Assembly: GCF_024436035.1 (NCBI RefSeq)
Contig: NZ_JANFNG010000009.1
Location: 151,168-215,167, forward strand
Direction of reading: 5' to 3'
Origin: Streptomyces humicola
Lineage (GTDB): Bacteria > Actinomycetota > Actinomycetes > Streptomycetales > Streptomycetaceae
DNA length: 64,000 nt
A program made the translations under genes and the position numbers. The notes under the pieces are model-generated. The model saw only the letters and a list, made by a program, of their open reading frames with translations, was not told where the DNA came from and made no database searches. How positions within the stretch are numbered: the first letter of the stretch is position 1; the number at the start of each line of letters is the position of its first letter. Below are positions 26,674-36,243 of this stretch, piece after piece.

Positions 26674-29040
26674 ATGGCAGCCGATTGCGACGAGGGACGG
26701 ACGGACGAGGGCGTGGGAGACGCGGCAGAGCACTCCGGAACCACCCCAGCGCGCTCATGGCTGCGACGCACCGCGACGGCCCTGGCAGGTACCGCCCTGC
26801 TCGCCGCTCTCGTCCAGCTCCCGACGGCGCCCGCCGGCTACGCGGACGCCCAGGAGGCGGCGAGCGGACCAGGTGCCGCGTCCCTGAATGTGGACTCCCT
26901 CACTCCTCAGGTCCCCACCCAGCACGACACCGTCAAGGTGACCGGCACCGTCACCAACCACGGCGACGAATCCATCACCGACGCACACGTGGGTGTCGAG
27001 GTCGCCCCCAACGGGCCGTTCACCAGCCGCAGCGCGATCAGCGACACCCAGGCGAACGGCAACTACTCGGAGACCTCCGACGGCACCGAGATCTCCGGCC
27101 ACACCGTACGCATCCCCTACATCCCGCCCGGCATCAGCCGCTCCTTCACTCTGGATGTACCGGTCAGTGCCCTCGGCCTGGGCTCCGACGGCGTCTACCA
27201 ACTCGGTGTCAGCGCATCCGGCCGGACAAGGAGCGCGCCCTTCGACCAGGTGCTCGGCATCACACGCACCTTTCTGCCCTGGTACCCGCGGCCGGACGGC
27301 CAGAAGACCCGCACCACCTTCCTGTGGCCACTGATCGACCGGCCGCATCTGGAGACCCGTACCTCCGGTGACGGATCGCAGACCCCGCTCCTTCGCGACG
27401 ACGACCTCGCCGCCGAGCTGGCACCCGGCGGACGCCTGCAGCAGATGGTGGCTCTCGGCAAGAACCTGCCGGTCACCTGGGTCATCGATCCGGACCTGCT
27501 GGCCACCGTCGACGAGATGACCAAGCCGTACATGGTCGACGGTCCGGGCGGCGACACCACGCACACCACGCCGGGCACCGGCACCGCCTACGCCAAACAG
27601 TGGCTCAACGAGCTGCAGCAGGCCGTCCAGGGCGGCGAAGTGGTGGCCCTGCCGTTCGGCGACCCGGACATCGCCTCCATCGCCCACCACGGCGCCGGCG
27701 TCTCCGGCACCATCGCCCATTTGAAGGACGCCACCGACCTCGCCACCACCACCGTCCAAACGGTGCTCGGTGTCACCCCGCGGACCGATTTCGCCTGGCC
27801 TGCGGACGGGCAGATCGACCCGTCCATCGTGGGGGTGGCCACCTCGGCGGGCGCCGACAACATCATCGCCCGCAGCGACAGCCTGCGGGAGACCGGCGCC
27901 CTCAGCTACACGCCCACGGCCGCCCGGCCGATCGGCGGAGGCACCACGGCGGTCGTCGCCGACGCCGTCCTGTCCAAGGCGTTCATGGGCGACATGACCA
28001 CTGCCAACGCCTCGACGCTCGCCGCCCAGACGTTCCTCGCCCAGTCCCTGATGATCACCGAGCAGGCGCCGCAGCAGCAGCGCAGCATCGTGATCGCCCC
28101 GCAGCGCATGCCCACGACCAGCCAGGCCCAGGCGATGGCCGCGGCGATCTCCGCACAGAACGGCGGTGGCTGGAGCCAGCCGGCCTCCCTGGAGGAGGCG
28201 GCCAAGGCGACCCCGGACCCCGCGGCCAACCGCACGGTGCCCGGCAGCGGCTCCTACCCCTCCTCGCTGCGGCGGCAGGAGATGAGCACCGCGGCCTTCC
28301 AGCAGATCCAGTCCGTTCAGGACTCCCTCAACAGCTTCCTGGTGATCCTCACCCGCAAGGACCGGGTCACCATCCCCTTCACCACCGGCGTGCTGCGCTC
28401 GATGTCGACCCAGTGGCGCGGCAACGACGCCGGAGCGGCCGCCTTCCGGGACGACGTCGCCGCCTACCTCAGCGACCTCACCCAGGCCGTGCGGATCATC
28501 AACAAGGAATCGATCACACTCTCCGGACGGGGCGCGACGATCCCCGTCACGGTGGAGAACGACCTGGTCCAGCCGGTGACCGGCCTCCAGCTGCGGCTCA
28601 CCTCCAGCCAGCCCAACCGGCTCGAGGTCAGCGGCCCGCAGACCATCGACATCGATGGTGAGCACAACCGCTCGCTGAAGTTCTCGACACAGGCCAACGC
28701 CAACGGCAAGGCGTGGGTGACGGCACAGCTCTACACGCAGGACGGAACCCCGTACGGCCATCCGATGGTCTTCCAGGTGAACGTCACCTCCATCACCGCG
28801 ACCGTGATGCTGGTCATCGGCGGCGGCCTGCTGCTGCTCGTGCTGGCCGGTGTCCGTATGTACCGGCAGCGCAAGCGCGTGGCCGAGCGGCGCGCGGCCG
28901 AGGGAGCCGAGGAGGCCGAGGAACCGGCCGAGGCCGAGGAGCACGAGGGGCGTGTGCCGAAGCAGTCGGGTGACCCTCTCGCGGACACCTCCCCTGAAAG
29001 CGCCGACCCTCCGGTAGCAGGTGAGAAGGTGGAGCGATAG
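26674..29040 (+). CDS. DUF6049 family secreted, membrane-anchored protein
   Basis: 788 residues. A signal-type segment ([20 protein letters not shown]) near residues 34-53 is followed by a long extracytoplasmic region, a membrane helix near residue 720-745 (TATVMLVIGGGLLLLVLAGV) and an acidic cytoplasmic tail. The extracellular part has Ig-like beta segments (VTGTVTNHGDESITDAHVGV). This is the gene that precedes murJ in Streptomyces (mycobacterial counterpart position Rv3909); the function is unknown but envelope-related by context. The start is uncertain: ATG 26674 or GTG 26713. Confidence 0.8.
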   Translation: MAADCDEGRTDEGVGDAAEHSGTTPARSWLRRTATALAGTALLAALVQLPTAPAGYADAQEAASGPGAASLNVDSLTPQVPTQHDTVKVTGTVTNHGDESITDAHVGVEVAPNGPFTSRSAISDTQANGNYSETSDGTEISGHTVRIPYIPPGISRSFTLDVPVSALGLGSDGVYQLGVSASGRTRSAPFDQVLGITRTFLPWYPRPDGQKTRTTFLWPLIDRPHLETRTSGDGSQTPLLRDDDLAAELAPGGRLQQMVALGKNLPVTWVIDPDLLATVDEMTKPYMVDGPGGDTTHTTPGTGTAYAKQWLNELQQAVQGGEVVALPFGDPDIASIAHHGAGVSGTIAHLKDATDLATTTVQTVLGVTPRTDFAWPADGQIDPSIVGVATSAGADNIIARSDSLRETGALSYTPTAARPIGGGTTAVVADAVLSKAFMGDMTTANASTLAAQTFLAQSLMITEQAPQQQRSIVIAPQRMPTTSQAQAMAAAISAQNGGGWSQPASLEEAAKATPDPAANRTVPGSGSYPSSLRRQEMSTAAFQQIQSVQDSLNSFLVILTRKDRVTIPFTTGVLRSMSTQWRGNDAGAAAFRDDVAAYLSDLTQAVRIINKESITLSGRGATIPVTVENDLVQPVTGLQLRLTSSQPNRLEVSGPQTIDIDGEHNRSLKFSTQANANGKAWVTAQLYTQDGTPYGHPMVFQVNVTSITATVMLVIGGGLLLLVLAGVRMYRQRKRVAERRAAEGAEEAEEPAEAEEHEGRVPKQSGDPLADTSPESADPPVAGEKVER

Positions 29041-29083
29041 CCAGGAGCCGGTCTCGCACGGCGGACATTAAGGTGGTGCAGTG

Positions 29084-31195
29084 ATGAACGCGCCGTACGA
29101 CGGTGAGCGTGACCGCCCAGCACCGTTCGACGACGTGGCGGCCGCGAGCCCGCCACCTCCGCCCGAGCCCCGCTCAGCACCGGACCCGTATCCGCAGGAG
29201 GCGTACGCCCAGTACCCGTACGCTCAGCAGTCCTATGGCTACCAGGAGTCTCCGCAGCAGCCGCATCCGCAGCCGGAGGGCCGTCAGCCGCACGACGCGT
29301 ACGCGTACCTCTTCCGCGACCAGCGCGACGGTACGGCACCGCAGCAGTCCTACGGCTACCCCGGCCAGGAGCACCCCCCGCAGGGGTACCCGCAGCAGCC
29401 GTACGAGCAGTACCAGGAGCTCCCCCAGCAAGCTCCCGCGGTCCCCCAGCAGCCTCCCCTCGGACCTCCCGCGGAGCCCGAGCCCGAGCCCGGGCTCGAG
29501 CCGGAGCCACAGCCGCAGGCGGAAGCCGCCCCCGCACAGGAGCCCGCACGCGCCGGGGGCCGCGCGAGCAGCCTGCTCAAGTCGAGCGCCGTCATGGCGG
29601 CCGGCACCCTCGTCTCCCGGCTCACCGGCTTTCTGCGCACCCTCGTGATCGGCGGTGCGATCGGCGTCTCCACCCTCGGCGACAGCTACCAGGTCGCCAA
29701 CACGCTGCCCACGATGATCTACATCCTGGTCGGCGGCGGCGCGCTCAACGCCGTGTTCGTCCCGCAGCTGGTCAGGGCGATGAAGGACGACGAGGACGGC
29801 GGCGAGGCCTACGCCAACCGCCTGCTGACCCTCGTCGTCGTCGGGCTCGCCGCCGTCACCGCGGTGATGGTGATCGGGGCGCCGGTCCTGGTGCGTCTGA
29901 TGTCGGACAGCATCGCCTCCGACCCGGTGCGGATGAGCGTCACCGTCTCCTTCACGCGCTACTGCCTGCCGACCATGTTCTTCATGGGCGTGCACGTCGT
30001 GCTCGGCCAGATCCTCAACGCGCGCGGCAGATTCGGCGCAATGATGTGGACCCCGGTCCTCAACAACATCGTCGTCATCGCCACCTTCGGCGCATTCATC
30101 TGGGTCTACGGCACCGCCCGCACCTCGGGAGTGGACGCCGCCACGATCTCCCCCGAAGGCGTACGGCTGCTCGGTATCGGCACCCTGCTCGGCCTCACCG
30201 TCCAGGCACTGGCCATGGTCCCGTACCTGCGCGAGGCGGGGCTGCGCATCCGCCCACGCTTCGACTGGCGCGGCCACGGCCTGGGCCACGCCGCCAAGCT
30301 CGCCAAGTGGACCTTCTTCTTCGTGCTGGCCAACCAGGCCGGCATGCTCGTCGTCATCCAGCTCGCCACCTGGGCCGGTTCGGTCGCCGACAAGCAGGGC
30401 TACCCGGGCACTGGCATCACCGCCTACAACTACGCACTGCTGCTATGGCAGATGCCGCAGGCCATCATCACCGTCTCCGTCATGACTGCGGTGCTGCCGC
30501 GGATCTCGCGCGCCGCGGTCGACGGCGACTCCTCGGCCGTGCGTGACGACCTGTCGTACGGCCTGCGCACCTCGGCCGTCGCGATCGTGCCGTGCGCCTT
30601 CGCCTTCCTTGCGCTCGGCGTGCCGATGGCCACGATGATGTACTCCAGCTCCGGGGAGTCCGGCGCCCGCAGCATCGGATTCGTGCTGATGGCGTTCGGC
30701 CTCGGCCTGATTCCGTACTCGGTGCAGTACGTCGTGCTCCGTGGCTTCTACGCCTACGAGGACACCCGCACCCCCTTCTACAACACAGTGATCGTCGCCG
30801 TCGTCAACGCCGCCGCCTCGGGAGTCTGCTTCCTCCTGCTGCCCGCCCGCTGGGCCGTGGTCGGCATGGCCGCCTCGTACGGGATCGCCTACGCCGTCGG
30901 CGTCAGTGTGGCTGTCAGACGGCTGCGCAGGCGGATCGGCGACGACCTCGACGGCGCCCACGTCGTACGCACCTACGCCCGCCTCATCGGCGCCAGCCTC
31001 CCCGCCGCCCTCGTCGGCGGCGCCACCGCTTACGCCATTACGGGGACCCTGGGCAACGGCTTCGTCGGTTCGCTCGCCGCACTGGTCGGCGGGGGACTCG
31101 TCCTGATCGCCATCTTCTACGTGGCAGCCAAGCGCATGCGCATCGAGGAGATGACCGCCATGGTGGGAATGGTGCGGGGCCGTCTGGGCCGCTGA
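29084..31195 (+). CDS. murJ: Lipid II flippase MurJ
   Basis: 703 residues. About 170 residues at the N-terminus are Pro/Gln/Tyr-rich and disordered (repeats such as PQQPYEQYQ). Then a MurJ/MviN core with about 14 helices starts at SLLKSSAVMAAGTLVSRLTG. The core moves lipid II across the membrane for peptidoglycan synthesis. ATG 29084 is preferred over the adjacent GTG 29081 for its spacing from GGTGG. The disordered leader is not in E. coli MurJ. In mycobacteria MurJ carries a C-terminal pseudokinase; here that part is the next gene. Confidence 0.93.
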   Translation: MNAPYDGERDRPAPFDDVAAASPPPPPEPRSAPDPYPQEAYAQYPYAQQSYGYQESPQQPHPQPEGRQPHDAYAYLFRDQRDGTAPQQSYGYPGQEHPPQGYPQQPYEQYQELPQQAPAVPQQPPLGPPAEPEPEPGLEPEPQPQAEAAPAQEPARAGGRASSLLKSSAVMAAGTLVSRLTGFLRTLVIGGAIGVSTLGDSYQVANTLPTMIYILVGGGALNAVFVPQLVRAMKDDEDGGEAYANRLLTLVVVGLAAVTAVMVIGAPVLVRLMSDSIASDPVRMSVTVSFTRYCLPTMFFMGVHVVLGQILNARGRFGAMMWTPVLNNIVVIATFGAFIWVYGTARTSGVDAATISPEGVRLLGIGTLLGLTVQALAMVPYLREAGLRIRPRFDWRGHGLGHAAKLAKWTFFFVLANQAGMLVVIQLATWAGSVADKQGYPGTGITAYNYALLLWQMPQAIITVSVMTAVLPRISRAAVDGDSSAVRDDLSYGLRTSAVAIVPCAFAFLALGVPMATMMYSSSGESGARSIGFVLMAFGLGLIPYSVQYVVLRGFYAYEDTRTPFYNTVIVAVVNAAASGVCFLLLPARWAVVGMAASYGIAYAVGVSVAVRRLRRRIGDDLDGAHVVRTYARLIGASLPAALVGGATAYAITGTLGNGFVGSLAALVGGGLVLIAIFYVAAKRMRIEEMTAMVGMVRGRLGR

Positions 31196-31318
31196 TATGG
31201 CGCCCGCTGCGCAACCATCGCGCGCCGTCGTGTGTCGTGCATAGCGGCGGCTGTGGGCAACAATTGTCCTTGGCTTGGATGTCAGAGCGTGGCAACGGAT
31301 GGGGAGGCAGGAACGCCG

Positions 31319-33028
31319 GTGGCGGAGCGGAGCACGGCTGCCGTCGACGTGGCCAACGAGAGCGGCCGGCCGCCGCTCACCGCCGACGAGGGCGAGGCCA
31401 TGACCGACGGTGCGAACGCCCAGGACGCGTCGAAGGATGCGAAGCAGCAGAGCCCCGGGGTGACTGCACCCTCCACACCGACCGCTGAGCCGCCCGAGCT
31501 CCACAGCGGTCACAAACTCGCCAGACGCTACCGCCTGGAGGAGTGCCTCACCCGCCGCGACGGATTCAGCAGCTGGCGTGCGGTGGACGAGAAGCTGCGC
31601 CGGGCCGTCGGCGTCCACATCCTGCCCGCCGACCACTCACGGGCCCGCAGTGTCCTCGCCGCCGCCCGCTCGGCGGCGCTCCTCGGCGACCCCCGCTTCG
31701 TCCAGGTCCTCGACGCGGTCGAGGAGAACGACCTGGTCTACGTCGTCCACGAGTGGCTGCCCGACGCCACGGAACTGACCCCGCTGCTCACCGCAGGGCC
31801 CTTCGAGGCCCATGAGGCCTATCAGCTCGTCAGCCAGGTCTCGCAGGCCATGGCCGCGGCGAACCGCGAAGGTCTCGCACACCTGCAGCTCGGACCCGGC
31901 TCGGTGCTGCGGACGGAGAGCGGCCAGTACCGCATCCGCGGGCTGGCCGTCAGCGCAGCGCTGCACGGCATCGAATCCGACCGTCCCAAGCGCCAGGACA
32001 CCGAAGCCATCGGGGCGCTTCTCTACGCCGCCCTCACCCGCCGCTGGCCCTACCCGCACGACGCCCACGGGCTCACCGGACTGCCCAAGAACCTGGGGCT
32101 GGTCGCGCCCGAGCAGGTACGGGCGGGGGTGCACCGTGGCCTGTCCGACCTAGCCATGCGCGCCCTCGTCAACGACGGAGCCACCCCGTCCCGCCAGGAA
32201 CAGCCCTGCACCACCCCCGAGGAGCTCACCAAGGCCGTAGCAGAGCTCCCGAAGATCCGGCCCCCGGAGCCGGAGGTCCCGGCCTACCGGCCGGCCTCCT
32301 ATCGCCAACCCCCCGCACGCCCAGCCCAGTCCAGCCCGGCCCGGCCGGCCCCCACCGCGCCGGCTCCGCCGCCGGCGCTGCCGGGACGCGCCGGGAGGGC
32401 CCTCAAGTGGGGTGTGGCCGCTTTGCTGATCACCGCGCTCGGCCTCGGCAGCTGGCAGGTCGCCGACACCCTGATGAACCGCCATGACCAGGGCACGGGC
32501 TCCTCGGGACAGTCGCAGCGGACATCGGGCGGCGGTGGGTCGCACGTCGTCAACGGCAAGCCCCTGACCATCCAGGGCGCCGCGGAGTACACCCCGTTCG
32601 GCTATACTCCCCAGCACGCCGATCAGGTGAAGAACACCTACGACAACGATCCCTCCACGGTGTGGCGAACCAAGTCCTTCATCGGGGGTCCGACGCTCGC
32701 GCCGTACCGTCAGGGCGTCGGCATCGTCTACGACCTGGGCTCCAAGCAGAAGCTCACCGGAGCGACCATCAACTTCCTCTACGGCGGGGACCATACGACG
32801 GTCACGCTCTACGCGGCCCCCTCCCTCTCGTCCACGACGCCGCCGTCGCAGATGCAACAGCTCGCCACGACGACCACGACCACCAAGTCCGCCAAGCTCA
32901 CGGTCAACAACCCGACCGCGACGCAATATGTTGTGGTGTGGTTGACGGCTCTGCCGTATTCCGGCCAGGACAGCTACAACGACCCCGGATACAAGCAGGG
33001 CATCTCAGAGGTGGCATTCACCGGATGA
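31319..33028 (+). CDS. Membrane-anchored pseudokinase with discoidin-like ectodomain
   Basis: 569 residues. A kinase-like domain (about 65-300) has lost the catalytic residues: the HRDxKPxN segment reads HLQLGPGSVL, DFG is absent (IRGLAVSA) and the VAIK Lys is missing (AVGVHI). A Pro-rich linker leads to a single helix (LKWGVAALLITALGLGSW) and an extracytoplasmic beta domain with TYDNDPSTVWRT, resembling F5/8 type C (discoidin) domains. It corresponds to the C-terminal half of mycobacterial MviN (Rv3910), which binds an FHA protein to control MurJ. GTG 31319 follows GGGGAGG; GTG 31289 is an alternative. Confidence 0.85.
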   Translation: MAERSTAAVDVANESGRPPLTADEGEAMTDGANAQDASKDAKQQSPGVTAPSTPTAEPPELHSGHKLARRYRLEECLTRRDGFSSWRAVDEKLRRAVGVHILPADHSRARSVLAAARSAALLGDPRFVQVLDAVEENDLVYVVHEWLPDATELTPLLTAGPFEAHEAYQLVSQVSQAMAAANREGLAHLQLGPGSVLRTESGQYRIRGLAVSAALHGIESDRPKRQDTEAIGALLYAALTRRWPYPHDAHGLTGLPKNLGLVAPEQVRAGVHRGLSDLAMRALVNDGATPSRQEQPCTTPEELTKAVAELPKIRPPEPEVPAYRPASYRQPPARPAQSSPARPAPTAPAPPPALPGRAGRALKWGVAALLITALGLGSWQVADTLMNRHDQGTGSSGQSQRTSGGGGSHVVNGKPLTIQGAAEYTPFGYTPQHADQVKNTYDNDPSTVWRTKSFIGGPTLAPYRQGVGIVYDLGSKQKLTGATINFLYGGDHTTVTLYAAPSLSSTTPPSQMQQLATTTTTTKSAKLTVNNPTATQYVVVWLTALPYSGQDSYNDPGYKQGISEVAFTG

Positions 33029-33050
33029 GGGGCCCGACGCAGGAGAGGGC

Positions 33051-33746
33051 GTGACCTTGGGCGACGGTGCGCACGAGGAGGCCAGCGACCTGGACCTCCT
33101 CTCCCGGCACATCGGGGGGGACCCCGATGCGTTCGGGGAGCTCGTGCGCCGCCACCGCGACCGCCTGTGGGCCGTCGCCGTGCGCACCCTCGGCGACCGC
33201 GAAGAGGCGGCGGACGCCGTTCAGGACGCCCTCGTCTCGGCCTTCCGCTCCGCGCACACCTTCCGCGGTCAGTCCGCCGTCACCACCTGGCTGCACCGCA
33301 TCACCGTCAACGCCTGCCTGGACCGCGCCCGCAGAGCTGCGTCACGCCGCACGTCGTCCGTCTCCGACGCCGAGCGACTGGACGTACTCCTCGAACCGCA
33401 CGAGTCCGCCGAGGCCCCCACGGAGCGCGACGAGCTCCATCGCGAGCTCATCGCCGCTCTCGCCACCCTCCCCCCGGACCAGCGCGCCGCGCTGGTCCTC
33501 GTCGACATGCAGGGCTACCCGGTCGCCGAGGCCGCCGAGGTGCTCGATGTAGCGGTCGGGACGGTCAAGAGCAGATGTGCGCGCGGGCGCGCCCGGCTCC
33601 TGCCCCTCCTCACCCACCTGCGGCACGGTGACCGGGACGGCACCAGGTCGGGCCGGGGAAGGAACCGAGCCGAGACGGCATCCGTCCCAGAGACGGCGAT
33701 GGAGAAGGCGAAGGACGCCGTGAAGGGCGGAGGTGGTCAGCAGTGA
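33051..33746 (+). CDS. sigM: ECF sigma factor SigM
   Basis: 231 residues. Sigma region 2 contains DRLWAVAVRTLGDREEAADA and TWLHRITVNACLD. Region 4 has LPPDQRAALVLVDMQGYPVA then AAEVLDVAVGTVKSRCARGR. A charged, apparently disordered tail of about 45 residues follows. Context (next gene a zinc-type anti-sigma factor, then trxB-trxA) matches the sigM locus of mycobacteria and Streptomyces. Its GTG has GGAGAGGG upstream and the stop overlaps the anti-sigma start (GTGA). Confidence 0.9.
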   Translation: MTLGDGAHEEASDLDLLSRHIGGDPDAFGELVRRHRDRLWAVAVRTLGDREEAADAVQDALVSAFRSAHTFRGQSAVTTWLHRITVNACLDRARRAASRRTSSVSDAERLDVLLEPHESAEAPTERDELHRELIAALATLPPDQRAALVLVDMQGYPVAEAAEVLDVAVGTVKSRCARGRARLLPLLTHLRHGDRDGTRSGRGRNRAETASVPETAMEKAKDAVKGGGGQQ

Positions 33747-34618
33747 CATCCACGGCCGACACGGGCGAGTACACGGAGGGCCACCCGGAGGCCGCCGAGA
33801 TCTCGGCACTCACCGAAGGAATCCTCCCTGCGGACCGCTCCGCGGCCCTGCGCAATCACCTCGCCTCCTGCGGACTGTGCACCGATGTCCGTGACTCCCT
33901 CGACGTGATCCGTGGGCTCCTCGGCACCTTTCCCGGCCCGATGCGGATCCCCGACGACGTCGCCGGTCGTATCGACGCCGCCCTCGCTGCCGAGGCTCTC
34001 ATCGGCGCCACCGCCCCCGGAATACCGGCTGCGGAGACCGGCGGGGCGCGTGTTTCACGTGAAACATCGACCCGGCCGACTGGGCATGCCACCGCTCCGA
34101 CCGGACCCGGACGCCCGCGACGCCGTCGGTGGACCCGGGTCGTGCTCGCCACCGTCTGTGCTGCCGCCGCACTGGGTGTCGGATCGGTCTACGTCCAGTC
34201 CCTCGTCTCGTCGAACGGCATCCCGCACATCTCGGCCACCGGTACTGCCCCGGTTCCGGGAACGTTCTCCGGCACCGCTCTGGCGACGCGCGTCCACGAG
34301 CTGATCGCCGCGGCCGGCCCCTCCAATGGCCCCAAGGGAGGGGTGCGACCCGAGAACACCCCGATGAGCACCGCCGGCACCAGCACCCATACGGGAAGCT
34401 CCTCCGTGCCCCCCTGCGTCCTGAACGGCACGGGCCGCACCGATCAGCCCCTGGGTTCCACGCGCGGTACCTACGACGGGCGTGCCGCCTATCTCCTCGT
34501 CCTGCCGCACCCTTCCGACCCCTCTCGCGTCGATGCCTTCGTCGTCGACGCCTCATGCGCTTCCGCTGCCGCCTCGGCGCCCGGTCACGTCATGGCGCGG
34601 GCGACGTACACCAGGTGA
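33743..34618 (+). CDS. Anti-sigma factor with zinc-finger motif
   Basis: 291 residues, the expected partner of SigM. The HNHLASCGLC-type element here reads RNHLASCGLCTD, giving H-x3-C-x2-C (about residues 38-45), the ZAS zinc-binding signature. One membrane helix (VVLATVCAAAALGVGSVYV, about 135-153) is followed by an extracytoplasmic domain. It overlaps sigM by four bases, so the two are translationally coupled. A perfect parS site (34052-34065) lies in the coding sequence and is read as VSRET (residues 104-108) in a disordered linker before the helix. Confidence 0.88.
   Translation: MTSTADTGEYTEGHPEAAEISALTEGILPADRSAALRNHLASCGLCTDVRDSLDVIRGLLGTFPGPMRIPDDVAGRIDAALAAEALIGATAPGIPAAETGGARVSRETSTRPTGHATAPTGPGRPRRRRWTRVVLATVCAAAALGVGSVYVQSLVSSNGIPHISATGTAPVPGTFSGTALATRVHELIAAAGPSNGPKGGVRPENTPMSTAGTSTHTGSSSVPPCVLNGTGRTDQPLGSTRGTYDGRAAYLLVLPHPSDPSRVDAFVVDASCASAAASAPGHVMARATYTR
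34052..34065. other. parS centromere site inside the anti-sigma gene
   Basis: Perfect GTTTCACGTGAAAC in frame with the gene, encoding VSRET in the cytoplasmic linker. Confidence 0.95.
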
Positions 34619-34763
34619 CGGCCATCCCGGACTGCCCCGGGCGCGCGGGGACGGTGGCGCTCAGGTCCGAGGGAATGCCCGAGTCGTAGGATCCGTTAGG
34701 CGGGGTGAGACCGAGACCTCCCCGTAGGGTCCCCAGCAGTCGGCAGAGACGAGGAAGACAGCC

Positions 34764-35741
34764 GTGAGCGACGTCCGCAACGTGATCATCATCGGGTCCG
34801 GACCGGCAGGCTATACCGCCGCGCTCTACACCGCCCGTGCCTCCCTCAATCCCCTCGTCTTCGAGGGCTCTGTTACGGCGGGCGGCGCGCTGATGAACAC
34901 CACCGAGGTGGAGAACTTCCCGGGCTTCCGCGACGGCATCATGGGCCCCGACCTGATGGACAACATGCGTGCGCAGGCCGAGCGCTTCGGCGCCGAGCTC
35001 GTCGCAGACGATGTCGTCGAGGTCGACCTCGGCGGGGAGATCAAGACGGTCACCGATTCCGCCGGGACCGTGCACCGCGCGAAGGCCGTGATCATCGCCA
35101 CCGGTTCACAGCACCGTAAGCTCAACCTCCCCAACGAGGATGCGCTCTCCGGCCGTGGTGTCTCCTGGTGTGCGACGTGTGACGGCTTCTTCTTCAAGGA
35201 CCAGGACATCGCCGTGGTCGGCGGTGGCGACACGGCGATGGAGGAAGCGACCTTCCTCTCCCGCTTCGCCAAGTCCGTCACCGTCGTTCACCGCCGGGAC
35301 GCCCTGCGCGCCTCGAAGCCGATGCAGGACCGCGCGTTCGCCGACCCGAAGATCTCGTTCGTGTGGAACAGCGAGATCGCCGAGATCCATGGTGAGTCCA
35401 AACTGTCCGGCCTCACGCTGCGCAACGTGCGCACCGGCGAGACCTCAGAGCTCCCGGTGACGGGCCTGTTCATCGCGATCGGCCACGATCCGCGCACCGA
35501 GCTGTTCAAGGGCCAGCTGGACCTCGACGACGAGGGATACCTCAAGGTCGACGCGCCCAGCACCCGCACGAAGCTCACCGGTGTCTTCGCCGCCGGTGAC
35601 GTCGTGGACCACACCTATCGTCAGGCGATCACCGCGGCCGGCACCGGCTGTGCCGCCGCACTCGACGCCGAGCGGTACCTCGCTGCTCTGAGCGACGCCA
35701 AGAAGACCGCCGAGCCGGAGATGACGGCCACCGCCGTCTGA
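34764..35741 (+). CDS. trxB: Thioredoxin reductase
   Basis: 325 residues, a low-molecular-weight flavoprotein that uses NADPH to reduce thioredoxin. Motifs: [22 protein letters not shown], redox centre [22 protein letters not shown], and C-terminal [17 protein letters not shown]. It lies in the sigM-anti-sigma-trxB-trxA cluster, where thiol stress is expected to induce expression (known for related loci, inferred here). The next gene, trxA, is its substrate. Confidence 0.96.
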   Translation: MSDVRNVIIIGSGPAGYTAALYTARASLNPLVFEGSVTAGGALMNTTEVENFPGFRDGIMGPDLMDNMRAQAERFGAELVADDVVEVDLGGEIKTVTDSAGTVHRAKAVIIATGSQHRKLNLPNEDALSGRGVSWCATCDGFFFKDQDIAVVGGGDTAMEEATFLSRFAKSVTVVHRRDALRASKPMQDRAFADPKISFVWNSEIAEIHGESKLSGLTLRNVRTGETSELPVTGLFIAIGHDPRTELFKGQLDLDDEGYLKVDAPSTRTKLTGVFAAGDVVDHTYRQAITAAGTGCAAALDAERYLAALSDAKKTAEPEMTATAV

Positions 35742-35797
35742 CGGATCCGACCCACCACCCTGAGCTGTCCGACCCCCAACCTGAGGAGACTGCCACC

Positions 35798-36127
35798 ATG
35801 GCCGGTGCTGTGAAACACGTGACCGATGCGTCGTTCGAGGAGGACGTCCTCAAGAGCGACAAGCCCGTTCTCGTCGACTTCTGGGCTGCATGGTGCGGCC
35901 CGTGCCGTCAGATCGCCCCGTCGCTCGAAGCCATCGCTGCCGAGCACGGAGAGAAGATCGACATCGTCAAGCTGAACATCGACGAGAACCCGGCCACCGC
36001 TGCCAAGTACGGCGTGATGTCCATCCCGACGCTGAACGTCTACAAGGGCGGCGAGGTCGTCAAGACCATCGTCGGCGCCAAGCCGAAGGCGGCTCTGGAG
36101 CGCGACCTCGGCGACTTCATCGGCTGA
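35798..36127 (+). CDS. trxA: Thioredoxin
   Basis: 109 residues, a typical thioredoxin with active site WCGPC (in [17 protein letters not shown]), cis-Pro in [11 protein letters not shown], and full family length. Reduced by the adjacent TrxB. An AGGAG site precedes the ATG. A very strong terminator follows. Confidence 0.96.
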   Translation: MAGAVKHVTDASFEEDVLKSDKPVLVDFWAAWCGPCRQIAPSLEAIAAEHGEKIDIVKLNIDENPATAAKYGVMSIPTLNVYKGGEVVKTIVGAKPKAALERDLGDFIG

Positions 36128-36141
36128 GAGCATCCGGACAT

Positions 36142-36179
36142 GACGGTGGGACCGGCCCTCGGGGGCCGGTCCCACCGTC
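36142..36179 (+). terminator. Terminator of the sigM-trxA operon
   Basis: A perfect 17-base stem (36142-36158 with 36163-36179) with loop TCGG, 15 bases after the trxA stop and before two parS sites. Confidence 0.92.
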
Positions 36180-36202
36180 GTCTTTGAGACCTCGGATGCC
36201 GT

Positions 36203-36216
36203 GTTTCACGTGAAAC
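36203..36216. other. parS centromere site
   Basis: Perfect GTTTCACGTGAAAC, one of a pair four bases apart between trxA and the GNAT gene. Confidence 0.95.
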
Positions 36217-36220
36217 CCAC

Positions 36221-36234
36221 GTTTCACGTGAAAC
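36221..36234. other. parS centromere site
   Basis: Perfect GTTTCACGTGAAAC, the second of the tight pair; centres are 18 bases apart, i.e. nearly two helical turns. Confidence 0.95.
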
Positions 36235-36243
36235 CTAGGGACG

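Noticed and set aside
26755..28944. A 729-codon minus-strand frame opposite the DUF6049 gene
   Set aside because: Gly/Arg/Asp-rich antisense frame without known motifs; the plus-strand protein has a signal peptide, ectodomain and membrane helix.
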